A stretch of 64,000 bases of DNA from Rouxiella chamberiensis (GCF_026967475.1 NZ_CP114058.1:2728001-2792000); one strand, 5' to 3'. Counted from the first letter of the stretch, positions 35,023 to 43,915 are shown. The notes: a model not told the origin generated them from the sequence alone. Program-made: numbers and translations.

Positions 35023-35901
35023 TTATTTCATGCTGGCGACGATAGCTTTCACATTGTGGGTAAAGGCTTTCTCGTAGGTCGTTGCCGGACCTTGCGGACC
35101 TGACAGCGCCTCTGGATACAGCTCACCGCCCGGTTGCGCACCGGTTGCCGAAGCAATCTGCTTCACGAGACGCGGGTCGGTCTGGTTCTCGATAAAGTAG
35201 GTTTTGACCTTCTCGTCCTTGATCTGCTTGATAAGCGAAGCTACACCGCTGGCGCTGGCTTCGGATTCGGTCGAGAAGCCCACCGGTGCCATAAAGGTGA
35301 CATTGTACTCTTTGCCGAAATAGCCAAAGGCATCATGACTGGTCAGCACCTTGCGCCTGTTTTGCGCAATCCCCTTGAACTCGTCCTTGGCCCAGCTATC
35401 GAGCTTTTTAAGACGTTCAATGTACGCGCCGCCGTGCTGACGGAAATAGTCGGCATCTTCCGGGTCGGCGGCAATCAACGCGTTCATGACGTTGGTGGCA
35501 TAAATCACGCCGTTCGCCATGCTGTTCCAGGCGTGCGGGTCGGTCACGGTTTTGCCTTCGTCTTCCATCTGGCGAGAATCGACGCCCTGCGAGGCGACGA
35601 TCACTTTGCCGTGGTAGCCCGATGCGCCGATGAGACGGTCCATCCAGCCTTCCATGCCCAGACCGCTCACAAACACCAGGTCGGACGTCGACAGCGACTT
35701 GCTGTCTTTCGGCGCGGGTTCAAAGCTGTGCGGATCGCCATCGGGACCGACAAGGCTTGTAACCTTGACATGATCGCCACCGACTTCCTGCACGATATCG
35801 CCGAGGATAGAAAAACTGGCCACGGCATTCACCGTTCCGGCCATCGCCAGCGGGCTCGACAGCAGGGCAGCTACTGACAGAGCAACAGGTAAAAGTTTCA
35901 T
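35023..35901 (-). CDS. metal ABC transporter substrate-binding protein (Zn/Mn cluster A-I)
   Basis: 292 residues. Signal peptide (MKLLPVALSVAALLSSPLAMA), then the periplasmic metal-binding fold of the ZnuA/PsaA group. Likely ligands: His in GDPHSFEPAP and TDPHAWNS, and the later SHDAFGYFG plus an acidic residue near ENQTDPRL. It lacks the long His/Asp-rich loop usual in ZnuA, so by sequence alone it could carry Mn or Zn; the Zur box upstream argues for Zn. Start at the ATG with GGAG five bases away. Last gene of the operon, 32 bp after the permease. Confidence 0.88.
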   Translation of the reverse strand: MKLLPVALSVAALLSSPLAMAGTVNAVASFSILGDIVQEVGGDHVKVTSLVGPDGDPHSFEPAPKDSKSLSTSDLVFVSGLGMEGWMDRLIGASGYHGKVIVASQGVDSRQMEDEGKTVTDPHAWNSMANGVIYATNVMNALIAADPEDADYFRQHGGAYIERLKKLDSWAKDEFKGIAQNRRKVLTSHDAFGYFGKEYNVTFMAPVGFSTESEASASGVASLIKQIKDEKVKTYFIENQTDPRLVKQIASATGAQPGGELYPEALSGPQGPATTYEKAFTHNVKAIVASMK

Positions 35902-35933
35902 TTCCACTCCTTATTAGACTACTTTTTTACGAC

Positions 35934-36791
35934 TTAACGTCGCGAGGCGGTCAACATGCCGCCCCGCGTTCCAAACAGAACCGAGATAAAGAAAATGACG
36001 TTGGCGCTGAGCACGATGGCCGGACCGGCGGGCAGCGAGGCGTAATAGGACCAGACAAGCCCGACGATACTGGAGAGCATGCCGATAAGCATGGCAATCA
36101 GCAGCGTATGCGGCAGATCCTTACCCCAAAAACGCGCACTGGCGGCAGGCAGCATCATCAAGCCAACAGACATCAATGTGCCGAGAATCTGGAAACCGGC
36201 GACGAGATTGACCACCACCAGCGCCAAAAAAATGCCCTGGATAACGGCCAGCCATTTACCGGCGCTGACGCGCAGGAACAGCGCATCAAAAGATTCAATA
36301 ACCAGCGCCCGATAAATGCAGGCGAGCACCAGCAATGACACGCTGCTTATCGACCCGACCATCAGCAGGGCATGCGAATCAATCGCCAGAATCGAGCCAA
36401 ACAGCACGTGCAGCAGATCGACGCTGGACCCCTTGAGCGACACAAGCGTTACGCCGAGCGCCAGCGATCCGAGATAGAAGCCTGCGAAACTGGCGTCTTC
36501 CTTAAGCTGGGTGCGGCGACTGACGACGCCTGAGAGCATCGCCACCGCCAGACCGGCGATAAAACCGCCCACGCCCATCGCCACCAGCGACATCCCCGAA
36601 ATCAGGTATCCGATAGCCGCGCCGGGCAGCACGGCATGGCTCAGCGCATCGCCGACCAGACTCATGCGGCGCAATAGCAGAAATACGCCAAGCGGCGTGG
36701 CGCTGATAGACAGCGCAAGGCAGGCTATCAGCGCGCGGCGCATAAAACCAAACTGCACAAAAGGATCGACTAGCAGGTGAAACCACATCAT
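35934..36791 (-). CDS. metal ABC transporter permease (ABC-3 family)
   Basis: 285 residues with eight or nine hydrophobic helices, starting MMWFHLLVDPFVQFGFMRRAL, the N-terminal pattern of ABC-3 (ZnuB/SitC-type) permeases; GDALSHAVLPGAAIGYLISG is the conserved coupling region. Its ATG overlaps the ATPase stop (ATGA). With the ATPase and binding protein it forms a complete importer. Confidence 0.9.
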   Translation of the reverse strand: MMWFHLLVDPFVQFGFMRRALIACLALSISATPLGVFLLLRRMSLVGDALSHAVLPGAAIGYLISGMSLVAMGVGGFIAGLAVAMLSGVVSRRTQLKEDASFAGFYLGSLALGVTLVSLKGSSVDLLHVLFGSILAIDSHALLMVGSISSVSLLVLACIYRALVIESFDALFLRVSAGKWLAVIQGIFLALVVVNLVAGFQILGTLMSVGLMMLPAASARFWGKDLPHTLLIAMLIGMLSSIVGLVWSYYASLPAGPAIVLSANVIFFISVLFGTRGGMLTASRR

Positions 36792-37525
36792 TTAATGACT
36801 CTCCGCTGCTCGCTGAACTCGTCGGCCAGGATGCAGGCATGATCGCGATGGGGAAAATGGCACAGCACGTCGTCTGCCTTTCCCCAGATATTTTGTTGCT
36901 GACTCAGGAACAGCACTTGGGGGAAGTGGCGCGCGACCATCGCGATGTCGTGCAGCACGGCTATCACCGTTCTCCCCTGCTCGTGCCACTGGCGAATCAC
37001 TTTCAGCAGCAGTTCGGTGGTCTGGCTGTCGATGCCGGTAAAGGGTTCATCGAGCATAATCAGCGGCGCTTTCTGAATCAGCAGACGGGCAAACAGCGTG
37101 CGCTGCAACTGACCGCCCGAGAGTTCGCCCACGGCGACGTTGCGCATATCGGTCATGCCGACGGTGTCGAGCGCTTCGGTAACCTGACGCTGTGACTCGC
37201 GGCTGATGCCGCCAAACAGCCCGCTCTGCGGCCAGCATCCCATTGCCACGAGGTCAAAGACGCTGATGGGAAACTGGCGATCCAGTTCGGCCTGCTGCGG
37301 TAGATAGGCCAACTGCGGACGTTTGCCGCGCGCAGAACCCTCGGTAAATTCGATAGAACCGGAAATTGCCGGTTGCAGACCTGCCAGGGTTTTCAGAAAG
37401 GTCGACTTGCCTGCGCCGTTGGCACCGATGACAGCGGTTAACGAGCCGGCCGTAATCTGCCCACTTAGCGGCATCGCCACGGCGCGTCGCTCATAGCCGA
37501 CTTCGAGATTGGAGAGGTTAATCAT
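36788..37525 (-). CDS. metal ABC transporter ATP-binding protein
   Basis: 245 residues. Walker A GANGAGKST (about 37-45), signature LSGGQLQRTLFARLL, Walker B LIMLDEPFTGID, and the His switch AVLHDIAMV. Start MINLSNLEVGYERR at 37525 is set by an ATGA overlap with the stop of the small upstream peptide; the frame stays open to 37558 but that part overlaps the peptide. Cytoplasmic energiser of the importer. Confidence 0.9.
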   Translation of the reverse strand: MINLSNLEVGYERRAVAMPLSGQITAGSLTAVIGANGAGKSTFLKTLAGLQPAISGSIEFTEGSARGKRPQLAYLPQQAELDRQFPISVFDLVAMGCWPQSGLFGGISRESQRQVTEALDTVGMTDMRNVAVGELSGGQLQRTLFARLLIQKAPLIMLDEPFTGIDSQTTELLLKVIRQWHEQGRTVIAVLHDIAMVARHFPQVLFLSQQQNIWGKADDVLCHFPHRDHACILADEFSEQRRVIK

Positions 37526-37629
37526 GGTAACGAGATGGCCCAATAAATCCCTGACCACAAGATTGCCAGTAAAATCAGGGCAATAGCACAGCGGGAAAAT
37601 GCAGAAAGGGTGAAAAATGTTTTAGTCAT
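37522..37629 (-). CDS. 35-residue membrane peptide heading the zinc ABC operon
   Basis: Begins MTKTFFTLSAFSRCAIALIL, then one strongly hydrophobic span ending WSGIYWAISLP. The stop overlaps the ATPase start as ATGA, so it is coupled to the transporter, and its ATG is 20 bp from the Zur-box core. It may be a leader that controls translation or a small accessory subunit of the importer. I do not recognise a named family. No good RBS beyond GAGCAT is seen. Coding status is supported by coupling, hydrophobic content and position only. Confidence 0.55.
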   Translation of the reverse strand: MTKTFFTLSAFSRCAIALILLAILWSGIYWAISLP

Positions 37630-37645
37630 AATGAAATGCTCTAGA

Positions 37646-37670
37646 GATGTTATAATATAACAACATATTC
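37646..37670 (-). promoter_or_regulatory. Zur box before the metal ABC operon
   Basis: Perfect 13-bp palindrome GTTATAATATAAC (37649-37661) within GATGTTATAATATAACAACA. It is the same core as the box before rpmE2 (34440-34452) and lies 20 bp before the first start codon, so Zur should repress this operon when zinc is plentiful. The rest of 37671-37956 holds AT-rich sequence with no feature I can support. Confidence 0.85.
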
Positions 37671-37956
37671 CGAACCGTTTTTCAAGAACCGCCACGGCGG
37701 AGCGCATCTGCGGATAACCGCCGCGCGCTGGCGCATGTAGAGAATAAAAACGTGTGCGAAAGGTCAAGATTTAGACAAAAATCGTCGCTTATTATGACAG
37801 ATAAAGCGTAATCAAATATGATTTTCCATAAAATAGTTAATAAAAACAATAAAATGGGAGATATCCTCACGCTAAATTATTTTATTGCCGTGGGGTACAA
37901 GCTCGAAAAAATATGCAATAATTATTGTTGTCCGTTTTTTTGATCAGAAAACTCTT

Positions 37957-38310
37957 ATGAAAAAATTGATTCCGTTCGAGAGTCATGGAAAAACGCCAAG
38001 CATTGCGGAACTAAAGCAAATAATAGAATCTAATATTCAGGTGATTGAAGATCCATTAACTGCCGGTTTAGGTTATTATTCGCCGAACGCACGTTATACG
38101 CCGGGTTCCTTAGTTATCAAGTCAATCGAGTTAAAAGATAATCAAGCCTACTCAATGAGTTACCGCTATGATTGGACCATTTTCAATGGTTGTCTCGACC
38201 TTAATGCAGAAGAAGATTCAATAGAAACAGTCTCCTTTATCTTAAAACCTGAAGGTCTTGAGTTTGATATAATAGATTTTGACTCTGTTGGCACCGAAAA
38301 TGAATTGTAA
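37957..38310 (+). CDS. hypothetical protein
   Basis: 117 residues from MKKLIPFESHGKTPSIAELK, ending VGTENEL; acidic, with no membrane segment, no signal peptide and no motif I recognise. The frame is open 24 codons further upstream, but that part is low-complexity and AT-rich. Base composition is clearly more AT-rich than the flanking core genes. It lies between the zinc importer and tomB, outside the E. coli order, and looks acquired. RBS is weak. Size and acidity resemble immunity proteins, but nothing proves it. Confidence 0.6.
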   Translation: MKKLIPFESHGKTPSIAELKQIIESNIQVIEDPLTAGLGYYSPNARYTPGSLVIKSIELKDNQAYSMSYRYDWTIFNGCLDLNAEEDSIETVSFILKPEGLEFDIIDFDSVGTENEL

Positions 38311-38602
38311 GTTTCAGTAATAGGTTTGCGCAGTTTTCTAAAATTAGATTATATTTATATTGTGAGGCCATTATTACGTCTCGATAAACATCCTCCGACA
38401 AGATAATGGCCGTAGCACGGCGCAGCAGAAACACGTCCTGAAGCGAACGCCTGCGGCAATCCTCTTTGATAAATGTAGTTTGATTTAACGGGTATTCACG
38501 TTTACCTGGCAGTCCTTGGTTAGCTCGGATTTTGTTGTTTTTAAAGTTTTTGTTTACTCACAGAGTGTTATCACACCGAATAACCATTACGGAGGGGATG
38601 AT

Positions 38603-38971
38603 ATGGATGAGTACTCGCCTAAGCGACACGATATTGCGCAACTGCGGTTCCTCAACGAAAATTTGTATGACGAAGGAATTGCGACCTTGGGAGACAGCCA
38701 TCATGGCTGGGTCAACGACCCGACCTCCGCTGTCAACTTGCAGCTTAATGACCTGATTGAGCATATTGCCTCGTTCGTCATGAGCTTTAAAATTAAATAC
38801 CCGGACGAAACAAACCTCAGCGATCTGGTAGAAGAGTATCTTGATGATACTTATACCTTATTTAGCAACTACGGAATTAACGATTCTGATTTACGTCAAT
38901 GGCAAAAAACCAAGAAACGACTATTCAGAATGTTCTCAGGGGATTATGTTTGTGCCCTGATGAAAACCTAA
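38603..38971 (+). CDS. tomB: Hha toxicity modulator TomB (YbaJ)
   Basis: 122 residues starting MDEYSPKRHDIAQLRFL, with HGWVNDPTSAVNLQLNDLIE as in E. coli YbaJ. TomB counters Hha, and the pair affects biofilm and toxicity; TomB is said to oxidise Hha. Start ATG with GGAGG seven bases upstream; a longer open frame before it is ignored. hha follows after 43 bp. The gap before it (38311-38602) contains nothing I can call. Confidence 0.94.
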   Translation: MDEYSPKRHDIAQLRFLNENLYDEGIATLGDSHHGWVNDPTSAVNLQLNDLIEHIASFVMSFKIKYPDETNLSDLVEEYLDDTYTLFSNYGINDSDLRQWQKTKKRLFRMFSGDYVCALMKT

Positions 38972-39014
38972 AGATAATTTAATAAAGTAATGAGCAACAG
39001 TTGAAAAGGCCATG

Positions 39015-39218
39015 ATGAACAAAATTGATTATTTGATGCGTTTGAGAAAGTGCACCACCATTGACACTCTCGAACGCGTTATCGAAAAAAATAAGTACGA
39101 ACTTTCCAATGACGAGTTGGAGCTTTTCTATTCAGCTGCCGATCACCGTTTAGCCGAGCTGACGATGAACAAGCTGTATGACAAGATCCCGACTTCCGTC
39201 TGGAAATTCGTTCGCTAA
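39015..39218 (+). CDS. hha: haemolysin expression modulator Hha/YmoA
   Basis: 67 residues, like Yersinia YmoA. The sequence [20 protein letters not shown] and [20 protein letters not shown] is nearly identical to Hha/YmoA. It binds H-NS and modulates silencing of horizontally acquired genes. Start at the second ATG (39015) has AAAGG five bases before it; the first ATG is too close. Confidence 0.96.
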   Translation: MNKIDYLMRLRKCTTIDTLERVIEKNKYELSNDELELFYSAADHRLAELTMNKLYDKIPTSVWKFVR

Positions 39219-39236
39219 TTTTTTGACCATGACCTC

Positions 39237-39278
39237 GATTGAGCCGATATTCTCGTCGGCTCAATCTCTCCTCTTCCG
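39237..39278 (+). terminator. terminator after hha
   Basis: Perfect 11-bp stem GATTGAGCCGA (39237-39247) and TCGGCTCAATC (39256-39266), then TCTCCTCTTCC. U-rich but without a clean U-run, so strength is uncertain. The remaining gap to the 4.5S RNA (39279-39545) is AT-rich and holds nothing clear. Confidence 0.65.
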
Positions 39279-39545
39279 AATGATATTTCTCATTTCGGTG
39301 TTGCGCCTATTCCCCAATTCCATTCATTATCTTTTACACCCTATTTCATATCGCGACGGCAAGTTCCATCCAGTGAAACTAATGTTGCCTTTCCTACCCA
39401 TTAATTTGACTTAAATCACTATATTAAAATAACTCTATTTTTCGAAATGAATAACTCAAAGTGGTTGAAGAGTTGCAATGATGACAAAGGGAAAATAAGG
39501 AAAGCGACAAAAAAGAGTGAGGGCAATGGAAAGGTATGGCTGAAA

Positions 39546-39659
39546 TGGTGGAGGCCCTGCCAGCTACATCCCGGCACACACGACACCTGCTATGGCTGCT
39601 TCCTTCCGGACCTGACCTGGTTAACAAGTTAGCGTTGCGGGAGAACCAACAGGGCCCCC
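39546..39659 (-). ncRNA. ffs: 4.5S RNA of the signal recognition particle
   Basis: Minus strand begins GGGGGCCCTGTTGGTTCTCC, contains the conserved Ffh-binding loop GGTCAGGTCCGGAAGGAAGC and ends in GGCAGGGCCTCCACCA, pairing back with the 5' end. Length 114 nt, as E. coli ffs. With Ffh it targets nascent membrane proteins. It lies beside ybaZ, as in E. coli. Ends are set by comparison. Confidence 0.96.
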
Positions 39660-39793
39660 ATTGTCGTTAACGGCTTCAATACTGCGAAGCGGTGGGCATT
39701 ATCAGGGATGAGTATAACAATTGCAAGTTAACTGCCGACAACCGTTGTTTTCTTATACAATCGACGCCAGTTTTATTGATAAAGGTATCGGGC

Positions 39794-40102
39794 ATGTCAG
39801 AAGTCGATAATTTTCGTCAACGCGTTTTCCAGATAATCGCCGCCATCCCGTCGGGTCAGGTCACAACCTATGGCGAGGTCGCCCGTATGGCAGGCTCGCC
39901 TCGCGCGGCAAGGCAGGTAGGCGGCGTGTTGAAAAAGCTTCCCGAAGGCAGCACGCTACCCTGGCATCGCGTTGTGAATCGCCACGGCGAGATCTCGCTG
40001 CAAGGTGAAGATTTCAAACGTCAGCGTCAGGCACTGCTGGCCGAAGGCGTAATGTTCAGGGCGGGCAAGATAGATTTACTGACGTTCGGCTGGAAATTCT
40101 AG
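39794..40102 (+). CDS. ybaZ: alkyltransferase-like protein Atl (YbaZ)
   Basis: 102 residues. Has the O6-alkylguanine-DNA alkyltransferase fold, but the active-site PCHR is PWHR (in STLPWHRVVNRHGEISL), so the acceptor Cys is Trp and it cannot take the alkyl group. Such proteins bind O6-alkylguanine and hand it to nucleotide-excision repair. Start MSEVDNFRQ chosen; 34 upstream codons are open but not conserved. Confidence 0.94.
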   Translation: MSEVDNFRQRVFQIIAAIPSGQVTTYGEVARMAGSPRAARQVGGVLKKLPEGSTLPWHRVVNRHGEISLQGEDFKRQRQALLAEGVMFRAGKIDLLTFGWKF

Positions 40103-40188
40103 AGAATACGATGTGAAGGGCAGGCATTCCCCGCCTTGAAGGTGACTTGTTGTCACCAGGAATCAAGACGGGGAAGGATTACAGCCTG

Positions 40189-40755
40189 TTAATACATTGG
40201 GGCTGGAGCCGGTGGCGGTACGGGTGCACCGTTAGGCTGCGACACGGCCGGGTTGCCCATCGGGCCCGGTGCGGCCGGTTGAGTCACTACCGGCACCGAG
40301 GTTGCTGGCACCAATTGCAGATCGGCACGCGTGCCTTTCGCATTATTGATGACTTCCTTGATGTCCTGGGTGATAAAGGCCAGACGACCATTAATGGTCA
40401 GCGCCGCACTCAGGATAATATGGGAGTTAGGTTTAATGTCCTGCGGGTTATACGGCAGGATAAAGCTGTATGGTGCCTGTTTCCCCTCTGTACGCGCGAC
40501 TTTCTGGGCAATGACCCGTGAAGGGGCATCGGCCAACGAGGCGTCGGACAGTGTGACCGTCAGTACCGAATCCGGTGGTAAAGCGACACGTTGAGAAATA
40601 TTCACCGTACCGGACACGTTGGGGCCGGTAATGGCCGGACGCGTTGACGGACTCGCGGACGAGTTAGGTGATTCTGGGGGAGGCGTCTGATGTGTAGCAC
40701 AACCTGCTAGAGCAAAAGACAGCGCGGTCCCACCTACTATCTGCCAAAGTTTCAT
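40189..40755 (-). CDS. ybaY: YbaY-family lipoprotein
   Basis: 188 residues. Signal peptide with lipobox LAGC (about residue 18 from MKLWQIVGG). Central domain GTVNISQRVALPPDSVLTVTL is the YbaY/META-like fold; tail is Pro/Ala-rich. Probably outer-membrane lipoprotein, function unknown. Start at 40755 has AAAGGAG eight bases upstream; an ATG eight codons earlier lacks an RBS. Confidence 0.9.
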   Translation of the reverse strand: MKLWQIVGGTALSFALAGCATHQTPPPESPNSSASPSTRPAITGPNVSGTVNISQRVALPPDSVLTVTLSDASLADAPSRVIAQKVARTEGKQAPYSFILPYNPQDIKPNSHIILSAALTINGRLAFITQDIKEVINNAKGTRADLQLVPATSVPVVTQPAAPGPMGNPAVSQPNGAPVPPPAPAPMY

Positions 40756-40979
40756 AGATCGTACTCCTTTTATTGTCATCTTTTCGGCGCAATTCTATAT
40801 GCCAATTTGATTGGAATAGTCAATTTAACCACTCGTACAAATAACTATGGCACATAAATCCGAAATATTCCTGCCGCCGGAATAAAGCTTCTTCTGCCTG
40901 CGGGAAGTTCCACTATCTTTTGTTGAGAAACGCCCGCCATCACAGCATAGTAGAAAAAACCACATTGACGAGGTTAGCC

Positions 40980-41846
40980 ATGAGTCAGGCACTGCATAAT
41001 CTTCTGGATTTACTCAATCTTGAAAAAATTGAAGAGGGATTGTTTCGCGGGCAAAGCGAAGATCTCGGGCTACGGCAGGTTTTCGGCGGACAGGTGGTCG
41101 GGCAGGCGCTGTACGCCGCCAAGCAGACCGTTCCCACCGACCGCGGCATTCACTCCTTCCACAGCTATTTTCTGCGCCCTGGCGACAGCACGCGGCCTAT
41201 CGTTTATGACGTTGAAATCCTGCGCGATGGCAACAGTTTCAGTGCGCGGCGGGTCAAGGCGGTACAAGGCGGCAAACCGATTTTCTATATGACCGCCTCT
41301 TTCCAGAGTCATGAAAAGGGATTCGAGCATCAAAACAGCATGCCCGAGGTGCCAGAGCCAGAAACACTGCTTTCCGAAACCGAGATTGCACGTAATTTCG
41401 CGCACCTGATCCCCGAAAAATACAGAGAAAAGTTTACCGGCCAGCGCCCTATCGAAATGCGCCCGGTGAAATTCCATAATCCTCTGCAAGGCAAGAAAGA
41501 TTTACCGGAACGCGCCATCTGGATAAAAGCCAATGGCGAGATGCCGGATGACCTGCGCATTCATCAGTATCTGCTGGGCTATGCCTCGGATTTCAACTTT
41601 CTGCCGACTGCGCTGCAACCGCACGGCGTCGGTTTTCTCGAGCCGGGCATGCAGGTCGCGACCATCGACCACTCCATGTGGTTCCACCGCCCTTTCCGTC
41701 TGGACGAATGGCTGCTGTACAGCATAGAGAGCACTTCGGCGTCGGGCGCAAGGGGATTTGTCAGAGGACAGTTCTACACGCGTGACGGCGTGCTGGTCGC
41801 CTCTACGGTGCAGGAAGGCGTGATGCGTAACAGAAAGGCGGAATAA
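40980..41846 (+). CDS. tesB: acyl-CoA thioesterase II TesB
   Basis: Hydrolyses medium- and long-chain acyl-CoA. 288 residues (E. coli 286), starting [20 protein letters not shown], with two hotdog domains; conserved [12 protein letters not shown] near 38, and SHSYF-like [12 protein letters not shown] near 62. The C-terminal half has the second hotdog motif [18 protein letters not shown]. Start chosen to match E. coli. Convergent with amtB. Confidence 0.96.
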   Translation: MSQALHNLLDLLNLEKIEEGLFRGQSEDLGLRQVFGGQVVGQALYAAKQTVPTDRGIHSFHSYFLRPGDSTRPIVYDVEILRDGNSFSARRVKAVQGGKPIFYMTASFQSHEKGFEHQNSMPEVPEPETLLSETEIARNFAHLIPEKYREKFTGQRPIEMRPVKFHNPLQGKKDLPERAIWIKANGEMPDDLRIHQYLLGYASDFNFLPTALQPHGVGFLEPGMQVATIDHSMWFHRPFRLDEWLLYSIESTSASGARGFVRGQFYTRDGVLVASTVQEGVMRNRKAE

Positions 41847-41871
41847 GGTTTACGACGTTTTTGCGCACAAT

Positions 41872-41902
41872 AAAAAAGGGGACGAAATTATCGTCCCCTT
41901 TT
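41872..41902. terminator. bidirectional terminator between tesB and amtB
   Basis: AAAAAAGGGGACGA (41872-41885), loop aatta, TCGTCCCCTTTT (41891-41902). A-run on one side and T-run on the other let it end both the tesB and amtB transcripts. Confidence 0.92.
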
Positions 41903-41942
41903 GCCATCTCATCACTACTCGTTATATTTTTATCAAATCGTA

Positions 41943-43229
41943 TTACTGGTTGTACGCGTTTTCGCCGTGGCTGTTCACGTCCAGACCTTCACGTTCCTGC
42001 TCTTCAGGAACACGCAGACCTACGACCATGTCGGCAATCTTGTAGGCGATAAACGCCACGACGCTCGACCAGACCAGTGTCACCACGATGCTCAACAGCT
42101 GGATCCAGACCTGATGACCCATTGTTACGCCTTCTGCGTAGCCGGTGCCGCCCAGGGAGCTGGCGCTGAATACGCCGGTCAGGATGCATCCTACGATACC
42201 GCACACGCCGTGCACGCCGAACACGTCACAGGTGTCATCCACGTTGAGCCATTTTTTCAGGGTAACAACACCCCACAGGCCCGCAACGCCGCCTACCAGA
42301 CCAATAATCAGAGCCCCGCCGACGCCGACCGTACCACAGGCCGGCGTGATGGCAACCAGACCCGCGATGGCACCGGAACAGGCACCCAGCAGCGAAGGTT
42401 TACCGCGAACCATCCACTCGACCAGCACCCATGACAGGATTGCGCCTGCGGTAGCCATGACGGTGTTCAGGAACGCCAGCGCAGCAATCGAACTTGCCGA
42501 GCTTGCAGAACCGGCGTTGAAGCCGAACCAGCCCACATACAGCACCGCCGTACCGGTAAACACCATCGGCAGGTTGTGAGGTTTGAACGCTTCCTTGCCA
42601 AAGCCCGCACGTTTACCCAGCAGATACGCACCGACCAGACCGGCGCTTGCTGCGTTGATGTGAACGACAGTACCGCCTGCAAAGTCCAGCGCGCCGTCGG
42701 CCGCCAGGAAACCGCCTGCCCATACCATGTGCGCGATTGGAATATAAGAGAACGTCAGCCAGATAACGGTAAAGATAAGCACCGCAGAGAAGCGGACACG
42801 TTCAGCAATGCCGCCGACGACCAGCGCCACGGTAATCGCCGCGAAGGAGCACTGGAACGCCACGTGAATCATCTGCGAGAAGGTGCCGGTGAGCGAGGTC
42901 AGACCGATGCCTTTCAGCATTGCGTTGCTGAATCCGCCGAAGAACGCGTTGCCTTCGCTGAAGGCCAGGCTATAGCCGTAAAGCATCCACAGTACGCAAA
43001 CCAGAGCAAACGTGACGATGACCTGAGTCAGCATCGACAAGACGTTTTTGGAACGCAGCAGGCCGCCGTAGAACAGCGCCACGCCGGGAACGGTCATGAA
43101 CAATACCAGTGCTGTACAAATCATCATGAAGGCATTGTCGGCGCCGTTGGCAACCGGATCGGCCGCCATTGCCAGAGAAGGCAACAAGGCAACGCCGGCA
43201 AGCCCCATCATGGATAAAAGTTTTTTCAT
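41943..43229 (-). CDS. amtB: ammonium transporter AmtB
   Basis: 428 residues, as in E. coli. Cleavable signal peptide (MKKLLSMMGLAGVALLPSLA), then 11 membrane helices. The twin-His pore residues are in FAGGTVVHINAASAG and DVFGVHGVCGIVG. Trimer in the inner membrane; conducts ammonium and is blocked by GlnK. The track-like TTG start two codons upstream is not used; ATG at 43229 matches the family. Forms an operon with glnK (42 bp). Confidence 0.97.
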   Translation of the reverse strand: MKKLLSMMGLAGVALLPSLAMAADPVANGADNAFMMICTALVLFMTVPGVALFYGGLLRSKNVLSMLTQVIVTFALVCVLWMLYGYSLAFSEGNAFFGGFSNAMLKGIGLTSLTGTFSQMIHVAFQCSFAAITVALVVGGIAERVRFSAVLIFTVIWLTFSYIPIAHMVWAGGFLAADGALDFAGGTVVHINAASAGLVGAYLLGKRAGFGKEAFKPHNLPMVFTGTAVLYVGWFGFNAGSASSASSIAALAFLNTVMATAGAILSWVLVEWMVRGKPSLLGACSGAIAGLVAITPACGTVGVGGALIIGLVGGVAGLWGVVTLKKWLNVDDTCDVFGVHGVCGIVGCILTGVFSASSLGGTGYAEGVTMGHQVWIQLLSIVVTLVWSSVVAFIAYKIADMVVGLRVPEEQEREGLDVNSHGENAYNQ

Positions 43230-43271
43230 TATCAATCTACCCCTATTTCTAGTTCTAATCCGAGTCTGTAA

Positions 43272-43610
43272 TTACAGCGCTGCTTCGTCGGTTTCGCCGG
43301 TACGGATGCGAATAACGCGTTGCAATTCGGCAACGAAAATCTTGCCATCACCGATCTTGCCGGTGTAGGCCGCCTTACTAATCACATCAACCACTTCATC
43401 AAGCTGATCGTCAGCGATAGCGATATCTATTTTTACTTTTGGCAGGAAGTTGACGCTATATTCAGCACCACGATACAACTCCGCATGACCTTTTTGGCGA
43501 CCAAAACCTTTGACTTCTGTTACGGTCAGCCCCTGAATGCCTACAGCTGACAGTGCTTCGCGCACGTCTTCCAGCTTGAAAGGTTTGATCACCACAGTAA
43601 CCAGCTTCAT
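43272..43610 (-). CDS. glnK: nitrogen regulatory PII protein GlnK
   Basis: 112 residues. The T-loop with the uridylylated Tyr51 is in YRGAEYSVNFLPK; the N-terminus MKLVTVVIKPFKLEDVREAL is standard PII. Binds ATP/ADP and 2-oxoglutarate and plugs AmtB when nitrogen is plentiful. Upstream of amtB, controlled by the sigma54 promoter. Confidence 0.97.
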   Translation of the reverse strand: MKLVTVVIKPFKLEDVREALSAVGIQGLTVTEVKGFGRQKGHAELYRGAEYSVNFLPKVKIDIAIADDQLDEVVDVISKAAYTGKIGDGKIFVAELQRVIRIRTGETDEAAL

Positions 43611-43672
43611 TTTGCCACTCCTTAATTAAGAGCTTATCGTGATGCGACTCACGCCCAATACGAATTGGTTAA

Positions 43673-43688
43673 AGCAAGGGTTGTGCCA
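43673..43688 (-). promoter_or_regulatory. sigma54 promoter of glnK-amtB
   Basis: Minus strand TGGCACAACCCTTGCT: the -24 GG and -12 GC elements with exact consensus spacing (TGGCACN5TTGCW). It is about 62 bp before the glnK ATG. Confidence 0.92.
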
Positions 43689-43797
43689 AAAATGCTCAAT
43701 TTAGCGGATTCGCGTCATTAGCCCCTAGCCACGGCATTTTCGGAATATTCGCCAAAGGATTTGGCGCGTATTGGGCCACAGGCGTGCAAACGGCAAG

Positions 43798-43812
43798 GCA
43801 CCAAAACGGTGC
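43798..43812. promoter_or_regulatory. NtrC enhancer site
   Basis: GCACCAAAACGGTGC, a perfect palindrome flanking 5 bases and matching the NtrC consensus. It lies about 110 bp upstream of the sigma54 promoter, at the usual enhancer distance, so glnK-amtB should be induced by nitrogen starvation. The rest of 43611-43916 shows nothing else clear. Confidence 0.85.
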
Positions 43813-43915
43813 ATAATGGTCACAAAGAGTGCAGGGATATCGGAGGCGGCTGAGATGATGCCACAGGAGAGTGCAGAATGCGGAGAATCGAGGTCAAGAA
43901 GGCGGTTGAATTTTA

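Noticed and set aside
39794..40102. Active alkylguanine-DNA alkyltransferase
   Set aside because: The acceptor Cys is replaced by Trp (PWHR), which marks the alkyltransferase-like class.
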